Of a DNA stretch of 64,000 bases, positions 54,501 to 64,000 are shown piece after piece (positions within the stretch are counted from its first letter, which is position 1; the number at the start of each line of letters is the position of its first letter). The stretch is taken from contig JAWZYV010015837.1 of assembly GCA_038373885.1 (NCBI GenBank), forward strand, positions 1 through 64,000, in the 5' to 3' direction. Source of the DNA: Cheiracanthium punctorium. Lineage: Eukaryota; Arthropoda; Arachnida; Araneae; Cheiracanthiidae. The notes below the pieces were generated by a model. It was not told the origin of the DNA and ran no database searches. It saw only the letters and a list, made by a program, of their open reading frames with translations. The translations under genes were made by a program, and so were the position numbers.

Positions 54501-54654
54501 AACTTTCATTTCTGGAAAAAATGAAGAAAAAAACAGAAAAATAAAGAAAACCAATTTTTTTTTTATTTTTAAAATTAAAAATCTCGGTTCCTCCGATTTA
54601 CGGCTGTTTTTAATTAGATAAGAAATGTCTCGACAGTGTTTCTACAAGCTGTTT
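51560..54654. other. gene-poor AT-rich DNA
   Basis: No gene recognised; the 118-codon minus-strand frame at 52,803-53,159 has no domain. An A run followed by (GA)n lies at 52,362-52,401. Confidence 0.45.
52362..52401. repeat. poly(A)/(GA)n simple repeat
   Basis: About 24 A followed by eight GA dinucleotides. Confidence 0.85.
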
Positions 54655-54812
54655 GAGTTTTTTATCAGTTATAAAACTGGAGAATAAAAAAACATAAATA
54701 CACGTATTTAATTTAACATTTTATTTGTATATATTAATGTGTTAAAATAATTTCGTTTCCGATAAAAAGCATAGGTACTTCAGCTAATTACGTATAAGCA
54801 TAAAATTAAACT
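54655..54812. repeat. direct repeat, left copy
   Basis: About 150 bp (GAATAAAAAAACATAAATAC, TATATATTAATGTGTTAAAA, TAGGTACTTCAGCTAATT) repeated at 55,157-55,302 at roughly 85-90% identity. Confidence 0.7.
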
Positions 54813-54924
54813 GGTGAATAAAAAACATTTTTTTTATTTTATTTCCAATGGCAAGATAGGAAGACAAATACAGCAAAGGAATGTTAAAAATGAAGAAAAC
54901 ACACGAACAAAAAACTCAGCTGTA

Positions 54925-55145
54925 TCAGATAGTCTATGTATCCAGACGGACCCTGGCCTCCCGGTAGCGGTCTGCAAGTGAGGACTTAGATAAGGCTTGG
55001 CAAAAGGAGAGGTGGTCGGCATCCATGTCCTGGTCCAGGTAACAGAGACTACAGATAGGACTTGAAACAATACGAAGCCGAAGACAGTCATACGACGACA
55101 GTCATGGCCAGTGGCGAGCCTAAACTCAGCCACCATTTTATATCT
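54925..55145 (-). pseudogene. non-LTR retrotransposon C-terminal fragment
   Basis: The minus strand reads VAEFRLATGHDC in one frame and, after a frameshift, RLRIVSSPICSLCYLDQD and MDADHLSFCQAL in another. This is the Cys/His pattern (C-x2-C...H...C) after the reverse transcriptase in Jockey/R1-like ORF2 proteins. Reverse transcriptase itself is absent. The 121-codon open frame here mixes the frames and is not a gene. It lies between two direct repeats. Confidence 0.65.
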
Positions 55146-55156
55146 AGGCCATTTAG

Positions 55157-55302
55157 AGATACGGAAAAGTTTGAGAATAAAAAACATAAATACACGCATT
55201 TAATTTAATTTTTAATTTGTATATATTAATGTGTTAAAATAATACCCTTTCCTATAAAATGAATAGGTACTTCAGCTAATTGCGTATTAGCATAAAATTA
55301 AA
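55157..55302. repeat. direct repeat, right copy
   Basis: Partner of 54,655-54,812; the pair flanks the retrotransposon fragment. Confidence 0.7.
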
Positions 55303-56529
55303 AGTACTCCTAAAATTAAAAGCTATTTTAAAATTAAAATAGACCCTACATTCAATAAATTGTTATCTTTTAGTTCACGAGCAAGTACCAAAATGTGTGT
55401 CTTATATATAAAGAGCCTGAAACCCGACTATACAAGACAGCTTGAGAATTTCTGTGCTACTTAAATATGTAACAGTAATTTTGAAAGTTCAAAATATCCG
55501 CAGAAGAAGGGGTGGGGGAAAGGAAGTTGCGGGGGACTGAGATTAAAATAAAAAAAAATAGTTATGCCTATTTGTAGCAAATATTACAAATATTACAATT
55601 CTACAAACATTAAAATTATTAAAAAAATGTAATTAAAAAGAAATAAAATAAAACCAGCCAGAAAGCGAAATTTATTTTTTTTATCAAAACTTAACATATT
55701 TGAAAGTTTTATCAACTTCCCTTCTTTTGAAATCAAAATAAATGCTGATTGCTCAGATTTTAAATATGACTTTATAATTTTGCTCCGATAATGATAAGAA
55801 ACCTACAATGTATACGCGTGCAAAACATTTTAATATATCAGTTCCCCAGAAGTTTATTGTTAAGAGTTGTATTGAAATTCATCAGTAGGAAAGCTTAAAA
55901 ATAAGCACTGCAGCAGAGTTTGGCGACTGCTAACAGCGGAAATAGCCGTACACATGTAACATGCACTAATGATATATATTTGTTTGTGTTGTAGCACTCA
56001 TCCGTCATAAGTCATGGTACGATTATTCAGCGAGACAAGTAACTGACTAAATGCTTACACGATTCATCAGCTGTATGTTTACCGTTCATCCCTTGAGTTT
56101 CATACATCAAGTCAGCGTAAACAGACATGGGAATTCCGTAGTCTGTTGGTTAACAATATGCTTATGATTCTATTATTTCGACTGCATGGTTTCAATCTTC
56201 CATTTATATTTTAATGACCGTGCATGCAGACTGATACAGTAAAACACAATGGAGCAGCGTTTGTACGTTGCTCATACTGTCAGACCAAAAGCATATAACT
56301 GTTGATGTACAAATGACAGTTGTCTAGAGTTTACTGTTGACACGCAGATGTTTATAGCAAATAAATACAGTAGGGAAACGGGAATTTGTGAAATGAGTAG
56401 AATTGCATACAATAAGCTAAACACTTAGAACAAAAACAGTTCTATTTTTCTTCGTGTGTATAGATTTACATATACTTACATAGAACGCTGTAGTACAATT
56501 TTTCCCCAACAGACGTTCACAAGCCACAA
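55303..56529. other. AT-rich non-coding DNA
   Basis: No gene. A stretch near 56,098-56,140 (TTTCATACATCAAGTCAGCG) loosely resembles 53,192-53,220 and may be an old duplication. Confidence 0.4.
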
Positions 56530-56720
56530 GCTTTTGCCCCTACTAAGACCCAAAACATTGTCCATTTTATTGTGGGGGCACTCAATGGGCGGCTAGAGTT
56601 ACCCCCTATAAAGGGACGGACAGTTTGGCTCTTAAACCCAAGCCGGGAATCGAACCCAAATCTCAGGCATGATATAATGGTTCTTACCTTATTACAAAAC
56701 CTGCAAGGCACGCTGTAGCA
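56530..56720 (-). mobile_element. tRNA-derived SINE (third family)
   Basis: On the minus strand a good B box (GGGTTCGATTCCCGG) follows a degraded tRNA-like head. The body includes TATAGGGGGTAACTCTAGCC and GGACAATGTTTTGGGTCTTA. No poly(A) tail identified. Confidence 0.55.
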
Positions 56721-57463
56721 TATAACGTAAATTATATACAGGGTGTTTCCGAATTAATAAGCCAAACTTTAAGGAAAGATAAAATACATACAGATTGCCT
56801 AATAAAGCCCCTTGCTGCTTCAGAATGGCTGCTACTATAGTCATAAAAGTGGGGTCTAGGTATAGTACAGTTGTCGTTCACTACTCAAGAAAACCGCTTA
56901 CAGCTACACCTGGTGACTAAATTTAGAGCTAGCGTTCTTATTTTGAAAACGGTACGAGAGATGGAAAAAATCAATTATAAAGTTGTTCAGCATCATAGAT
57001 TTAGTAACCTTACGTAGACACCTTACGAAGACACCTTACGTAGAGTAATGTTAAAAGCAGAAAGTGTAAAATGCAAGGGCTAAATGCGCGTTACTTATGT
57101 CAGCTTGCCATCGGTCATGTTCAATGTGCAGCGGGAATTGCGGACCAGAGTCCAGATGTGTATTTTGTCAACACACTGGGAAATACTGAGAATGAAAGGT
57201 AGATGAATCTAATGTCAGGCAAGTGCAGTTTTGGAAAACTTGACCATTAAAATGTGCGTTTTATGCCTTTCATTCCTAGCGTCACTGTGCCCGTTATTGT
57301 GCACACTGATGCACGCAAGGAATCCCCCTTTCTATCTAAATCGATGATGCTGTACGTATCTCTTACCGTTTTTGAGAGAAGAACGCTGACCCCAAATTTA
57401 GCCATCAGGTTGCGTTGTAAGCGGTTTTCTTACGTAACACATGGCAACTTTACTATACCTATA

Positions 57464-57899
57464 CTCGGGGCAAACCTATCCTGATAGTGGAGGGGAAGGC
57501 TAGAGAGGCCATTTCACTACTCACCGCGTGTATCGCTTCAGTACTCGTTTCTCCTTCCAAGTATTTGGCTGTCAACGTCACAAAGCAACCCAATCATAAG
57601 GCAAATTCGCAGTACTAAATTTCCGCGAGCACAAAAGAGGTGAAGCTTAACCGATGATAATTGGTCAAGCGTCTGGGAAGGCGTTACATCTGATTTCTGA
57701 TTTAATCTCTTAATCCTTTAACTTACTCTTCAAGTAACACAAATAATGCAATTATTTTATTACGTACACATTATTTTAAAGCTTAATAAATGAAAAAATG
57801 TGTTAGTTCTGTAATAAGCTGGGCAAACGGAAAGAACTATTTGAGAGAATCACACTGTCTATAGCTTTACCTTCACAATCAGGTTAGGTTTGCCCCGAG
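57464..57899. mobile_element. TA-flanked MITE nested in the Tc1-like element
   Basis: The inverted ends CTCGGGGCAAACCTATCCTG and (other strand) CTCGGGGCAAACCTAACCTG lie between TA dinucleotides. 436 bp. Confidence 0.75.
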
Positions 57900-57959
57900 T
57901 ATACACCCCACTGCGTAGCGAACGAGCGCATTTGCTGCATTCTTAACTGAGAGAGGCCT

Positions 57960-58150
57960 CAGCATGGCACAGTGTTTATGCCACTGAAAATGGTAGATGG
58001 CCGAAGTGTGAAGGTCCCGGGTTCGGGTCCCATCGAGCGGCTGTTGATTTAACGGTCTGGAGTTTTGGTAGGTTTTCTCCCGATGTAACGTGAATACGCG
58101 TTAGAACCCCTTAGAAGGTCCTCCTACCAAGGCACCCCCTTCCCCCCTCC
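57960..58150 (+). mobile_element. tRNA-derived SINE copy 2
   Basis: Best copy of the family: B box GGGTTCGGGTCCC, then TTGATTTAACGGTCTGGAGT, GGTTTTCTCCCGATGTAACG and TTAGAACCCCTTAGAAGGTC. Shared with 2,911 and 63,660. Confidence 0.75.
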
Positions 58151-58199
58151 TTGACAGATCGCCCTAGTGTAGCGTTGCCATAATCACACACAACAACTT

Positions 58200-58340
58200 A
58201 ACTGAGAGAAGGAAGGTGACTGGTTCAAAACCAGGTAGCGTCCGTCGATCTAACCGCTCTCAGTTTTCTGTGGTTTACACCGAAACTTGGTGTAAATACT
58301 AGTAGAAAGCCTGCCATGGAAGGAAATACTCCCATTGGCC
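58200..58340 (+). mobile_element. SINE-like sequence related to the same family
   Basis: B-box-like ACTGGTTCAAAACCAGG followed by CGTCGATCTAACCGCTCTCA, paralleling copy 2 but diverging in the tail (TTACACCGAAACTTGGTGTA hairpin). Confidence 0.5.
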
Positions 58341-58879
58341 TAGATCCCTCGCGTAGATAATTAGCCATAATACAACATTTCACTTCATTTTATTTCCGAA
58401 GTTAAGAGGGTGGCAAGGGACTTTATTGAGCATAAAGAATCATCTTTTTGTATAGGAATGTGGGCTCAGAAATGAAAACTACCCTGTCGTTTTGCCATGA
58501 TGAGGATTCACCCATTTCTACAATAATGTACATAATTATCCCAGCCCTTCTTAATTTTCTGACAACGTTTTTGAAGAAGGAATCGGAAATTGTTAGTGTA
58601 TGCGGAAAAACTGTGCTGAAGTAATACCGTCCAGTCATGTGGAAATGGGGAAATGTGTGGACTCCCCCCAGTGTTTAAACCCCATATGGTACTTTTCCCT
58701 TTCCACCCATCATTGCCATACAAAAAATGCTTTATATGCACACTCACTTCTAAAAGTTAAGCACAAAGCGGTGAAATGCGAAAAAATGGACAAGTACTTA
58801 CAGTAATAGACTGACAGTAATAGAGTATGCGTGCACGTCTACCTTCGTACAAAATGTACAGCGAGTGATAATACTTGTT

Positions 58880-59870
58880 ACGAGGTGATCACAACCGCTG
58901 AGTCCCGTAATCACCATTCTTCCTGTGGGGCAGTTTCTATATTTCTACTGGAGGTGCTGATGGAGGAATGGTCGTAGGTGGGAAACGACTACATACAGCA
59001 CGATCGTCGTCAACGATGTCAGCTGTATGCGGGGACGCGCGTTATTGTCCATTACAACTAAAGAAGGACCAACAGCTGCAGTGTACAATTTCACAATGGG
59101 GTCTAGGATTTCATCTCGATACCGTACAGCCGTTACGGAACCTCGTCTGTAGATATGCAGGTCGGTGCGATATACCAATAAAATCTTTGATTAGAGCATG
59201 ATGCTTCCACCACGGAATGCGTGTTGCTCGGTGATGTTCTGGGGCCAGTTACGCGTGCCTTGTTCCCTCCAGACCCTTAAACGCTTATCAGCAGGTTACG
59301 GGGGTAAATCTAAACTCATCTGTGAACATATTGTTGCCCCAATCAGACACAGTCCAATTCACATGCTGGCGGCACCATTTTAATCTTGTTCCTCTGTATT
59401 TGACGGATAAAGGAACACAAACGCGTGGTACCAGGGCGTATAGACCATCCCTGTGTAACCTAAGACGAAGAGTAGTGGCGGATATCGTCTTACCAATGGC
59501 CGTTGTGGCCATAGATGTCACACATGTGAAGGTCGATCTTCGATTCCGCTTATCTGCGACAACAATACATTGATATATTACAATACTCCCCTTCCGCGGG
59601 CTTCGTAACTCTAGGACGACTGGCTACAAGTCTTTGTACAACTGTTTGGCTGGTTTAGTATTGTTTCCATAATCGTGAAATGACGAAATGATGACCGCCG
59701 AAGAAAACAGCAACATTTCTCATAGACTGGCCTGCTTCAATTCGTCCGACAACCGCCAAGTCTCAGAATCTTCCATCCGTCATCTGGAAGATGTCTAAAC
59801 ACGTCTAACTTGAAAACAAATTGTACGAATATTCTAAACACTTCATCAGCACTTACATGCAACTCCTGTA
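58880..59870 (-). pseudogene. broken Tc1-like transposase
   Basis: Pieces in different minus-strand frames: an N-terminal helix-turn-helix region (RMTDGRF, VGRIEAGQSMRNVAVFFG; 59,650-59,790); a middle part (STTLRLRLHRDGLYA-like, RGTRLKWCRQHVNWTVSDWG, FTDEFRF; 59,290-59,500) with the first catalytic Asp; and a third (VTAVRYRDEILDPIVKLY, VVMDNNARPR; 58,950-59,170) with the second Asp. The segment with the third catalytic residue (PDLNPIEH-like) is missing. Several stops and frameshifts; inactive. Confidence 0.8.
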
Positions 59871-60111
59871 ACCTTTCATAATGCCGGCTTCTTATACGAC
59901 TGCCTGCTTTGCATATTTCTCTGCGAAAAACCGTGATTGGCTGTTACCTAACATATTAAAATACTCCCTTTTACCTTTGCAGCAAATTTCAGCTTCTTTA
60001 ATTCAGATTGGCTTGCGCAAATTAATATTTTCCTCTCCGTGCTTAACTTTTGGAAGTGAGTGTATATTACTTGCACTTAATATTTGGTCCATAGATCGGA
60101 AACACCCTGTA

Positions 60112-61267
60112 TATGAATATATACAGAATACGCAGTTTTTTTACCCAATCACTTATTTCTTTCCTGGTGTTAGTGAAGTTTAAAACAGTTTCACATCTGG
60201 CATAAGTACAAAAGTATTCTTAGAGGATGATATTAAGTCTTTGACAATAAAGAGGAAATCAATGAATAAATTGGAAAATAAAACCAGAAGAATGAATATG
60301 AAGGTATTTATTTACATTAATTTTTTAAATAAGCAACTTATTTATGTAAAGATAATTAAAAACTTTGTTAAATAACACACACAAAAAAGTATACTTATGA
60401 AACTTCGGATGGTATAAAAAATCTACCCATTTTCAGGTATAAAAATCGTTCAACATCGCCATAAGCGGAGGGTTAGAACTAAAAAATAACACTTTTAATG
60501 CATACAATTTAAAAGTAAGACATTTGAACGTATCCATTCAAAACAAGACTGCAATAGGATATGCAAAAATAAAAAATTGTAGAATAACACCATAAAAGAT
60601 ACTATAAAAATATCATAAGTACCTCTTATGGTGCTATTCTACAAAGCATTTAATTGTTATTACTTTTTTAAGATCAGTTTTTTGTTGTGTATTCTTGTTA
60701 CAAAAAATGTAAAATGAAACAAAGTTTTAAAATCAAACGTTTTATTAAAACTAAAAAGTATAAAATAAATTTTTCAAAATTTTTAAAGCTTAAACACTTA
60801 TTGCAACGCATAAATACTTCTTTTGACTTCCTATAGAAGTAAGTGGTCAAGCGCCTAACACTTTTAAGAATTGTATATTATTTTACATTAAAAAAGTAAT
60901 ATTTAATAAATACTTCCGCATATAAACGAAAAGCTAGCATATATATGTGTGTTGCAATAAGTATTTGAGCGTGAAAAATTTCTCAAAAATGACTTAATAC
61001 TTTTTAATCCATCTTTGAAAAGAAAAGCTTGATTTAAAAAATATCTTATATTTATTTAATTCATTTTAGTCTGAAAGTTGCTTTTTATTGGTATTTCTGA
61101 CAAGGCTTTTCAAGACATCGCTTGCATAGTGTCGTTGTTTCTTTCATGTTCGTAATTTTTGTCTCTGGCGTTATCCACGAGTATCGCGCGAAGGGCAACA
61201 GAAAGCGTCGGAACTGATATACATAGGCTCAATGCCGCAACTGGCAATCACGTCCCTGAAGAAAACC
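60112..61267. other. AT-rich non-coding DNA
   Basis: No gene recognised. It contains the hairpin at 60,577-60,644. Confidence 0.4.
60577..60644. repeat. long-arm hairpin
   Basis: The 19-nt arms TTGTAGAATAACACCATAA and 60,626-60,644 pair with one mismatch around a ~30-nt loop. It is pre-miRNA-sized, but may be a small MITE remnant. Confidence 0.55.
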
Positions 61268-61762
61268 TAATGGCCTTATCTCACTAAAGGGAAAATCCGA
61301 GCAACTTCGCGCTGGACCAACTTTTCCGACGGACTTGAAGGCGTGGTTATCTTTAAGGGTTGCAAAAGTAAACAAACTCTCTCAGACGCCAAATAGTCAT
61401 CGCATCGCTGATTTGGCGTGCAGGTTCTTATTTTACTTATTGTGCGTTGGTATATTTACATCGGATCGGCAGCAATCTCTAATTCCAACGTCCACTTGAA
61501 CGCGGCCATAATTTTATTTACACGTGATTCTGACATCGAGCCAAGCTGCCAAGCTTCGAACATAGTCGCCATTGCTCGAAATTGTTTATGACGTAGCAGG
61601 AAGAAGTACTCTGATTGGCCGAAATTTCGTCCGACTCGGATTTTTTCTTTCGGAAAGGAAAAAGTTGGAGTTCGCGGTCATCAAGGTAACGACGGAGAAA
61701 ATCGGCCAGAAACTTGATTTGCAAGGAAAGTTGGTCGGATTTTTCTCAGTGTGATAGCCCTA
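61268..61762. mobile_element. possible MITE with ~30-bp imperfect inverted ends
   Basis: The left GGCCTTATCTCACTAAAGGG plus AAAATCCGA resembles the complement of the right TCGGATTTTTCTCAGTGTGA plus TAGCCC (about 70%). GC-richer than its flanks. Target duplication not fixed. Confidence 0.45.
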
Positions 61763-63655
61763 TTAATTTCCCGATTTTTAATTTTAACGGCACCCTTAGC
61801 ACGGCTTCAAGGGCGAGAGTCCCATTTGCCTTTCTCCCCGAGCTGAGCATACGCTTCTCAATGTCCGAGACTTCAGCTATATTAGTACCCACTGACTATG
61901 CTGAAGCATCGATCCTTTGCCTTTAAAATTCCTTTTCATATTTATTTTTAAATATGAATTTGAAATAATTTATTACATATTTAACATTCTATAAGAAAAT
62001 ATTAACTTGGCTCTACAAAAAAAGATTAACTTTCACTATCATTTAAAATATGAAGAAAATAATTTAATCAGAATCTGCAATTAAAAATTCGCTTGAAAAA
62101 AAAACATTCAAATATAAATACCTATTTTCACTTTTTCTTCCTTTCTTTTTTTTTGCACTCAACAGGTACCTACTAAATTTTTTTCTAGTGACCTACTAAA
62201 ATGATGACAATTACATGTTCATTAATAAGCTGAAAAATGAAAGTACATTTTTATAGAAAACATTTATGGGCCTTTTTTTACTGAGACTTTTTTTCAGTAA
62301 ACTGTTTATTGGTATTAAAAAAAGATATTTTTTAAAGATACGTAGTATCATTTTGATAGTTAATATTTGAACATTAATTACTTTTTTGTTTCGCTCTACG
62401 AGCACAATTTTCGGAGGACCGTTTGTAATTAATTCGCCTCTGGTTATGATAAGATATTTTTAAAAGTAAAATGCACTTAACGGGTATCTGTTTTAAAATA
62501 CAACAAATATGCATTAAGTAATCCGTGCAACAGTATGCCTACTAAGGAAAAAAAAAACTTTCATGCAGCAAACTCTTTAATAAATCTAATGGTGAAAATT
62601 CAAAGTTAAGTATCTTTTTTTAGGTTCTTTGATTTGGGATTGGGTAACGAAATGCTTTTTCTAGTAATTAATTTGAATAAGGTTTAAAATTCAGAAAAAT
62701 AAAGCGTTTTTTCATTTCTTTTTCTTGAAAATTGAACTACTTTTTATGTTATGTGCATGCAAAAATTATTTTTCCCCCCAGCTCATAATAAAAAAAAGGA
62801 ATTAAAAATGCATGTTTGAAGTGAGTTTGAGAAAAGTACCTAGCTTTTTTCTACTTTTAAGCCCATTTTAATCCAATTTGAATCATTAAAACATAGTTTC
62901 TGTCGATTTTTTAAAAACTGTTTGATAAAAGTTATCAAAACAAAATGAAAGAAATTCTGAAAAAAAAGTAATTACGCCGAATTGAATCTTCCTTATATAT
63001 ACTCATATAGCACAAAGTAATGCTTCTATATAAAAACTGGGCAATAGTCGAAAATCGAAATTACATTAAAATCTATTTTAATTGTGTTAACTAAGTAATT
63101 TTTATTTTAGATGGTTTACGTTTATTTAAACCTCTATGCCAGCTCACTGGCTTACAATTCGATATTCATAATATTTTTGAGTTAACTAAGAGTTAAAAAA
63201 TATTCGTATATTGAAGGAAAGATATGTGTTTTGATTTAGAATTTTTTTTTATTCAGTTCATAAATTATACCGTATTTACCCTCGTATAAGTCGACGCCCC
63301 ACTTTCCCGATAGAGAAATTAAATAAAAAAACATTTATTCAAAATTATCTGAAAATAAAAGAAAGTACTATATGTCTCCCTTATTTCGTTAATTATAACT
63401 CCCCTCTCCATACACACACACAAAACGTTTTGGAAATGGAACCTCTAATTCATGTATTTCCATTTTATTTAACATTAAATTCGAATGAGATGCGTAAAAA
63501 AGGGCACAGTCTGACTAAAAAAAGTGTGTACTTAAGCTGCTTATTAATTTATGCGAGTTTAATAATAATGTACAGAAGAGTATGATTCAACCAAAACGTG
63601 CTATATAATGGATTTAATTCAGATTATTTTATTTAGTGCTGAAGCATAAGACTTC
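61763..63655. other. AT-rich non-coding DNA
   Basis: No gene recognised. A GC-richer tract at 61,788-61,920 has a hairpin around CTTCAGC...GCTGAAG. 63,272-63,300 looks like one end of a DNA transposon without a partner. Confidence 0.4.
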
Positions 63656-63658
63656 TGA

Positions 63659-63825
63659 GGCCCACTATGGCCAAGTAGATAAGAAGGTCCAAGGTTCTGG
63701 CTTACCGCGCTGCTGTCGATCGAACGGTTTGGAGTTTGAAATATTTTCTCCAGATGTAACGTGAATACGTGTAAGATCTCCTTAAAATGTCCTCCGTCCA
63801 AAGCACCCCCGCCCTCTAGGCAGAT
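63659..63825 (+). mobile_element. tRNA-derived SINE copy 3
   Basis: A tRNA-like head ATGGCCAAGTAGATAAGA and a degenerate B box, then TCGATCGAACGGTTTGGAGT and CAGATGTAACGTGAATACGT in common with copy 2. Truncated or rearranged at its head. Confidence 0.65.
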
Positions 63826-64000
63826 ACCTCTCATGGAGGATTGTCTAAATACACAAAACATGCTATTGAAAGGCTCTTATTTAATAATACAAAGTGTCCT
63901 AGAAGTTTCGGTACTCATGTCATACATATTCGCAAAACAACAAAGCTTAAGAATATTTACTTTTATGCTAATGGTGAAAAGTCCTTTTAACATAAGGTAT

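Larger units (their letters stand above)
56739..60109 (-). mobile_element. Tc1-like DNA transposon, expanded by nested insertions
   Basis: Between TA dinucleotides, the ends are CAGGGTGTTTCCGA on both strands (14 bp perfect, weaker further in). 3,371 bp, about twice a normal Tc1 element. The excess is partly a 436-bp MITE (57,464-57,899) and SINE copies (57,960-58,340). A broken transposase lies on the minus strand. Confidence 0.75.

Noticed and set aside
63272..63310. Transposon-end-like ACCGTATTTACCCTCGTATA
   Set aside because: Only one end visible; no inverted partner within the window, so no element can be delimited.

Overview
The window is AT-rich, intron-bearing arthropod DNA. I favour a chelicerate such as a spider, because a spliced aquaglyceroporin gene is present and Polintons, Helitrons, MITEs and tRNA-derived SINEs are dense. 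That placement is inference. One ordinary host gene and one large virus-like element carry almost all the coding sequence.

Layout. 1-11.0 kb: non-coding DNA with two Helitrons, a Harbinger-like element interrupted by a MITE and by a Helitron that itself carries a piggyBac-type MITE, and SINE pieces. 11.06-18.53 kb: an eight-exon aquaglyceroporin on the plus strand (345 aa, NPA and NPARD motifs) with a Tigger-like and a hAT MITE in its introns. 18.7-28.0 kb: further MITEs (piggyBac, Harbinger-like, hAT, including one hAT inside another) and a 1-kb GC-rich block at about 23.95-25.02 kb made of hairpin after hairpin. That block includes an array of ten copies of an 11-mer lying alternately in linkers and in hairpin loops.

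28,154-44,236: a complete Polinton/Maverick (adintovirus-like) element of 16.1 kb with AG...CT ends, inverted repeats of about 270 bp and a perfect 6-bp target duplication (GGTAAA). It sits in a ~160-bp minisatellite that carries an endonuclease-like motif. Genes: a three-exon protein-primed-type DNA polymerase B with N-terminal zinc fingers (minus strand); a divergent AlkB-type dioxygenase fused to a PC4-like domain (plus); then, all on the minus strand and tightly packed, a conserved hypothetical protein, a small basic protein, packaging ATPase, adenain-like protease, double-jelly-roll major capsid protein, pVI-like protein, penton-like minor capsid protein and a chromodomain integrase. Every reading frame is open. 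Integrase plus polymerase would insert and copy the element. Capsid, protease and ATPase form a virion assembly set. The AlkB-PC4 protein is an unusual accessory gene.

44.2-64.0 kb: gene-poor DNA with more MITEs, a 3.4-kb Tc1-like element with a broken transposase and nested insertions, a mariner N-terminal fragment, a broken non-LTR retrotransposon tail and SINE copies. No rRNA, convincing functional tRNA or CRISPR array was seen.
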